From Niallia taxi (GTDB lineage Bacteria > Bacillota > Bacilli > Bacillales > Cytobacillaceae): a stretch of DNA of 64,000 nt. The stretch lies in the NCBI RefSeq assembly GCF_032818155.1, contig NZ_CP102590.1:248001-312000 (forward strand). Reading direction: 5' to 3'. Shown one piece after another: positions 61,395 through 64,000 of this stretch; within the stretch, counting starts at the first letter, position 1, and each line of letters begins with the position of its first letter. The notes beneath the pieces were generated by a model that saw only the letters and a list, made by a program, of their open reading frames with translations, was not told where the DNA came from and did not search any database. The translations under genes were made by a program, and so were the position numbers.

Positions 61395-61410
61395 ATAACC
61401 AAATGGTTAT
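61395..61410. promoter_or_regulatory. Candidate LysR-regulator binding site
   Basis: ATAACC-AAAT-GGTTAT is a perfect 6-bp inverted repeat (T-N-A symmetry as in LysR boxes) between the divergent mdcH and lysR genes. It lies directly in front of the lysR ribosome binding site, suited to autorepression. Confidence 0.5.
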
Positions 61411-61425
61411 AAGGAGAGTTTCGAT

Positions 61426-62301
61426 ATGGATTTACTGCAGTTAAGATACTTCCAAGTAACAGCAAAGCATGAAAATATCACACATGCTGCCAATGAACTA
61501 TTAATATCACAGCCTGCCCTCAGTAAAATGATTCGCAAGCTTGAGACAGAATTGGATATAAAGCTGTTTGATCGGAAAGGCAAAAACATCTTTCTCAATA
61601 CAGCTGGCGAAAAGTTTTTAAAGTGGGTAAATCTATCACTCTACGCCCTAGAACAGGGCGTTTCAGAAATGAAAGACATTAAAAACGGGCAAATGGATAC
61701 GATTACCCTTTATGTAACAGTCGGTTCGATGCTGCTGCCAAAGCTTCTCCAGCAGTTTCGGACTAAGTTTCCAAAAACGCGCTTTAATTTGACACAGCAC
61801 ACGAATAAAAGTATTAGCTACAATTTTGCGATTACCTCAGAACCATTGGAAGGTAATGAGCACATCGTCTTACTGGAGGAAGAAATATTACTTGGTGTTC
61901 CTATCTCTCATCCGCTAAGCCATTTAGACTCCATATCTCTCAAGGACTTGGAGAAAGAGAAATTCATCAGCTTAACGAGTGGCAAACCATTGCGGCACAC
62001 AACTAATAAACTATTCGAACAAGTACATTATGAGCCAGATATTATTTTCGAAAGTGATGATCCAGCTACAGTACGAGGACTGATTCAAGAAGGACTTGGA
62101 ATATCCTTCATCCCATCTATTCTTTGGAAAAATGTCAGGCAGGATCCCCTTAAGCTGCTGCATATTAGCGAACCAGAATGCAAACGGACGATTTATTTAT
62201 GCTATCCAAGCGGGCATTCGTTTACAAATGTAGAGAAATCATTGTTCGATTTTCTCGTTGGTTTTTTTGAAGAACAGATTAGTGAATCACAAGGTCATTG
62301 A
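61426..62301 (+). CDS. LysR-family regulator of malonate decarboxylase (MdcR/MdcY-like)
   Basis: The protein is about 291 aa. The N-terminal LysR helix-turn-helix is MDLLQLRYFQVTAKHENITHAANELLISQPALSKMIRKLE (residues 1-40), followed by a periplasmic-binding-like effector domain. It is divergent from the mdc operon with 123 bases between, the classic LysR layout, and malonate is the likely inducer. The start has AAGGAG about 9 bases upstream. Malonate induction is inferred from position. Confidence 0.88.
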   Translation: MDLLQLRYFQVTAKHENITHAANELLISQPALSKMIRKLETELDIKLFDRKGKNIFLNTAGEKFLKWVNLSLYALEQGVSEMKDIKNGQMDTITLYVTVGSMLLPKLLQQFRTKFPKTRFNLTQHTNKSISYNFAITSEPLEGNEHIVLLEEEILLGVPISHPLSHLDSISLKDLEKEKFISLTSGKPLRHTTNKLFEQVHYEPDIIFESDDPATVRGLIQEGLGISFIPSILWKNVRQDPLKLLHISEPECKRTIYLCYPSGHSFTNVEKSLFDFLVGFFEEQISESQGH

Positions 62302-62327
62302 AGCTTTTAATCTTCAATGGCTTTTAT
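62296..62327 (+). terminator. Terminator after the LysR gene
   Basis: A perfect 8-bp stem, CATTGAAG / CTTCAATG, is followed by GCTTTTATT. The left arm overlaps the stop codon. Confidence 0.8.
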
Positions 62328-62452
62328 TATGTTGAAATATGTTGATATTTATCTGTTAACTTACAAGGAAATGCTTAATCTTGTCAAATATTATCAGAAT
62401 TTTTATACAAGTAATTGTTGTTTCCTTATTTTCACAGTGTTAACATTATTTT

Positions 62453-62466
62453 TGTAAGCGATTACA
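62453..62466 (+). promoter_or_regulatory. Perfect-palindrome cre-like site before the aldehyde dehydrogenase
   Basis: TGTAAGCGATTACA fits the cre consensus TGWAANCGNTNWCA and is symmetric except for the centre. It lies 20 bases before the ATG, so CcpA would act as a roadblock. Confidence 0.7.
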
Positions 62467-62485
62467 AACAATGAGGAGGAGTTAC

Positions 62486-63970
62486 ATGACTCAATTATCT
62501 GGATTGCTAAAAGAAAAGGTAGAAAGATTCCTTAACGGCCAGAAAAAACTATTTATTAACGGTGAATTTGTTGAAAGCACCTCACAAAAAACCTTCGATA
62601 CATACAACCCGGCAACAGGAGAGGTGTTAGCAACTGTTTTCGAAGCAGGCCCAGAAGACATTGACCGTGCTGTCAAAGCAGCCCGCAAAGCATTCGATGA
62701 AGGCCCATGGTCCAAAATAAGCGCATCTGAAAGAAGCCGCCTCATGTATAAACTCGCAGATTTAATGGAAGAAAACAGTGCCGAGCTAGCACAGCTCGAA
62801 ACATTAGATAACGGCAAACCAATCCGCGAAACAACAAATGCCGATATCCCACTGGCAGTCGAGCATATGCGCTACTACGCAGGCTGGTCCACAAAAATCG
62901 TCGGCCAAACAATCCCAGTCAGCGGACCATTCCTAAACTACACACGCCATGAGGCAGTCGGAGTCGTCGGCCAAATCATTCCATGGAACTTCCCGCTTCT
63001 AATGGCAATGTGGAAGCTCGGCGCTGCACTAGCAACAGGCTGTACCGTCGTCCTAAAGCCAGCCGAACAAACACCACTGTCAGCCCTTTACCTCGCAGAA
63101 TTATTCCAACAAGCAGGTTTCCCAGAAGGAGTCGTCAACATCGTCCCAGGCTTTGGCGAAACAGCTGGCCAGCCGCTAGTAGATCACCCATTAGTAGATA
63201 AAATCGCCTTCACCGGATCGACTGAAATCGGTAAATTAATTATGGCAAATGCCTCAAAAACATTGAAACGAGTTACATTGGAGCTTGGAGGAAAATCACC
63301 GAACATCATCCTGCCAGATGCAGATTTATCAAAGGCAATACCAGGTGCACTTAACGGCGTGATGTTTAACCAAGGACAGGTTTGCTGTGCCGGCTCCCGT
63401 GTGTTTATCCAGAAGAAGCATTTTGATAATGTCGTTGCTGATATGGCATCACATGCAAAAAATATTCAACAAGGTGCAGGTATTCATGCAGATACAGAAA
63501 TTGGCCCGTTAGTTTCTGTTGAACAGCAGAATCGAGTACTTGGCTATATTGAAAAAGGCCTAAACGAAGGTGCACAGCTTGTAGTCGGCGGTACTAAGCC
63601 ACAAGAACAGGGCTACTTCGTTTCCCCTACGATATTCGCTGATGTACGCGATGAAATGACAATTGCGAAGGAAGAAATCTTCGGCCCAGTTATTTCAGCA
63701 ATGCCTTATGATGATTTAGATGAATTGATTAGCCGTGCTAACAGCAGTGAGTATGGCTTAGCAGCAGGAGTATGGACGCAGAATGTTGGCAAAGCCCATT
63801 ATATTGCGAGCAAGCTCCGTGCCGGAACTGTTTGGGTGAATTGTTATAATACGTTTGATGCTGCTTCACCGTTTGGTGGATATAAGCAATCTGGAATTGG
63901 GCGTGAGATGGGCTCTTATGCGTTGGAGAATTATACGGAGGTTAAGAGTGTTTGGGTTGGTTTGGAGTAG
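62486..63970 (+). CDS. NAD-dependent aldehyde dehydrogenase, DhaS-like
   Basis: The protein is about 494 aa, the length of B. subtilis DhaS (495). Motifs are IPWNFPLLMAMWKLGAALATG (about residues 158-178), the NAD-binding GSTEIG, catalytic Glu in LELGGKSPN and catalytic Cys in GQVCCAGSR. ATG 62486 is chosen because GAGGAGGAG precedes it; an ATG at 62471 lacks a site. The substrate is unknown (acetaldehyde or other aliphatic aldehydes in relatives). Codon choice in the first half (to about 63220) is markedly richer in C-ending codons than in the second half. Confidence 0.92.
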   Translation: MTQLSGLLKEKVERFLNGQKKLFINGEFVESTSQKTFDTYNPATGEVLATVFEAGPEDIDRAVKAARKAFDEGPWSKISASERSRLMYKLADLMEENSAELAQLETLDNGKPIRETTNADIPLAVEHMRYYAGWSTKIVGQTIPVSGPFLNYTRHEAVGVVGQIIPWNFPLLMAMWKLGAALATGCTVVLKPAEQTPLSALYLAELFQQAGFPEGVVNIVPGFGETAGQPLVDHPLVDKIAFTGSTEIGKLIMANASKTLKRVTLELGGKSPNIILPDADLSKAIPGALNGVMFNQGQVCCAGSRVFIQKKHFDNVVADMASHAKNIQQGAGIHADTEIGPLVSVEQQNRVLGYIEKGLNEGAQLVVGGTKPQEQGYFVSPTIFADVRDEMTIAKEEIFGPVISAMPYDDLDELISRANSSEYGLAAGVWTQNVGKAHYIASKLRAGTVWVNCYNTFDAASPFGGYKQSGIGREMGSYALENYTEVKSVWVGLE

Positions 63971-64000
63971 GGTGTAATAATTTAAATGATTAGAAGGTGC

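Overview
The window looks like chromosomal DNA of a low-GC Gram-positive member of the Bacillaceae. The signs are AGGAGG-type ribosome binding sites, frequent TTG/GTG starts, U-tract hairpin terminators, CcpA (cre) sites, a SleL-type spore-cortex enzyme and a gabR-gabTD arrangement like that of Bacillus subtilis. I saw no rRNA, tRNA, CRISPR array, insertion sequence or prophage. Genus was not determined.

Region by region. 1-8.8 kb (+): a nitrate-respiration block, narG (5' end cut by the window edge)-narH-narJ-narI, then the staphylococcal-type oxygen/nitrate sensing module nreA-nreB-nreC, molybdenum cofactor genes moeA and mobB, and a YwiC-like membrane protein. mobA faces it at 8.9-9.5 kb. 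9.6-20.2 kb: a putative transporter divergent from an Lrp regulator, an L,D-transpeptidase, a 1-kb gene-poor stretch with an inverted pair of 26-bp palindromes, an RpiR regulator divergent from a Gfo/Idh/MocA oxidoreductase, a HAD phosphatase, the tyrosine recombinase XerS, and a LysM-GH18 (SleL-like) enzyme. 20.3-24.5 kb: a beta-glucoside system (GntR, PTS EIIBCA, 6-phospho-beta-glucosidase). 24.7-29.8 kb (-): the high-affinity phosphate operon pstS-C-A-B-B-phoU. 30.1-31.1 kb: a second tyrosine recombinase whose gene is preceded by a perfect 11-7-11 inverted repeat resembling a Xer core site. 31.2-36.9 kb: a second beta-glucoside PTS operon with two tandem GH1 enzymes, divergent from an RpiR regulator.

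37.2-45.8 kb (-) is the most unusual region. It holds a GntR/HutC regulator, a polar amino-acid-type ABC transporter, two FrlD-like PfkB kinases, a FrlB-like SIS-domain deglycase, an amidohydrolase, a YjbQ protein and a YitT membrane protein. Four exact copies of the palindrome TGGTATATACCA lie upstream of the two operons. I read this as one regulon for uptake, phosphorylation and cleavage of an Amadori compound (a fructosyl-amino acid or relative).

45.9-50.1 kb: gabR divergent from gabT-gabD (GABA catabolism). 50.2-54.6 kb (-): an M20 peptidase, an MFS transporter, an FCD-type GntR regulator and an enolase-superfamily racemase/epimerase, probably for N-acyl amino acids or dipeptides, with a perfect ATTGTCGACAAT operator in front. 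54.6-61.3 kb (-): a biotin-independent malonate decarboxylase operon in the order mdcH-A-B-C-D/E-G, with the beta and gamma subunits fused and a decayed second mdcG fragment behind it. A LysR regulator diverges from it. 62.5-64.0 kb: a DhaS-like aldehyde dehydrogenase with a perfect cre palindrome just upstream of its start.
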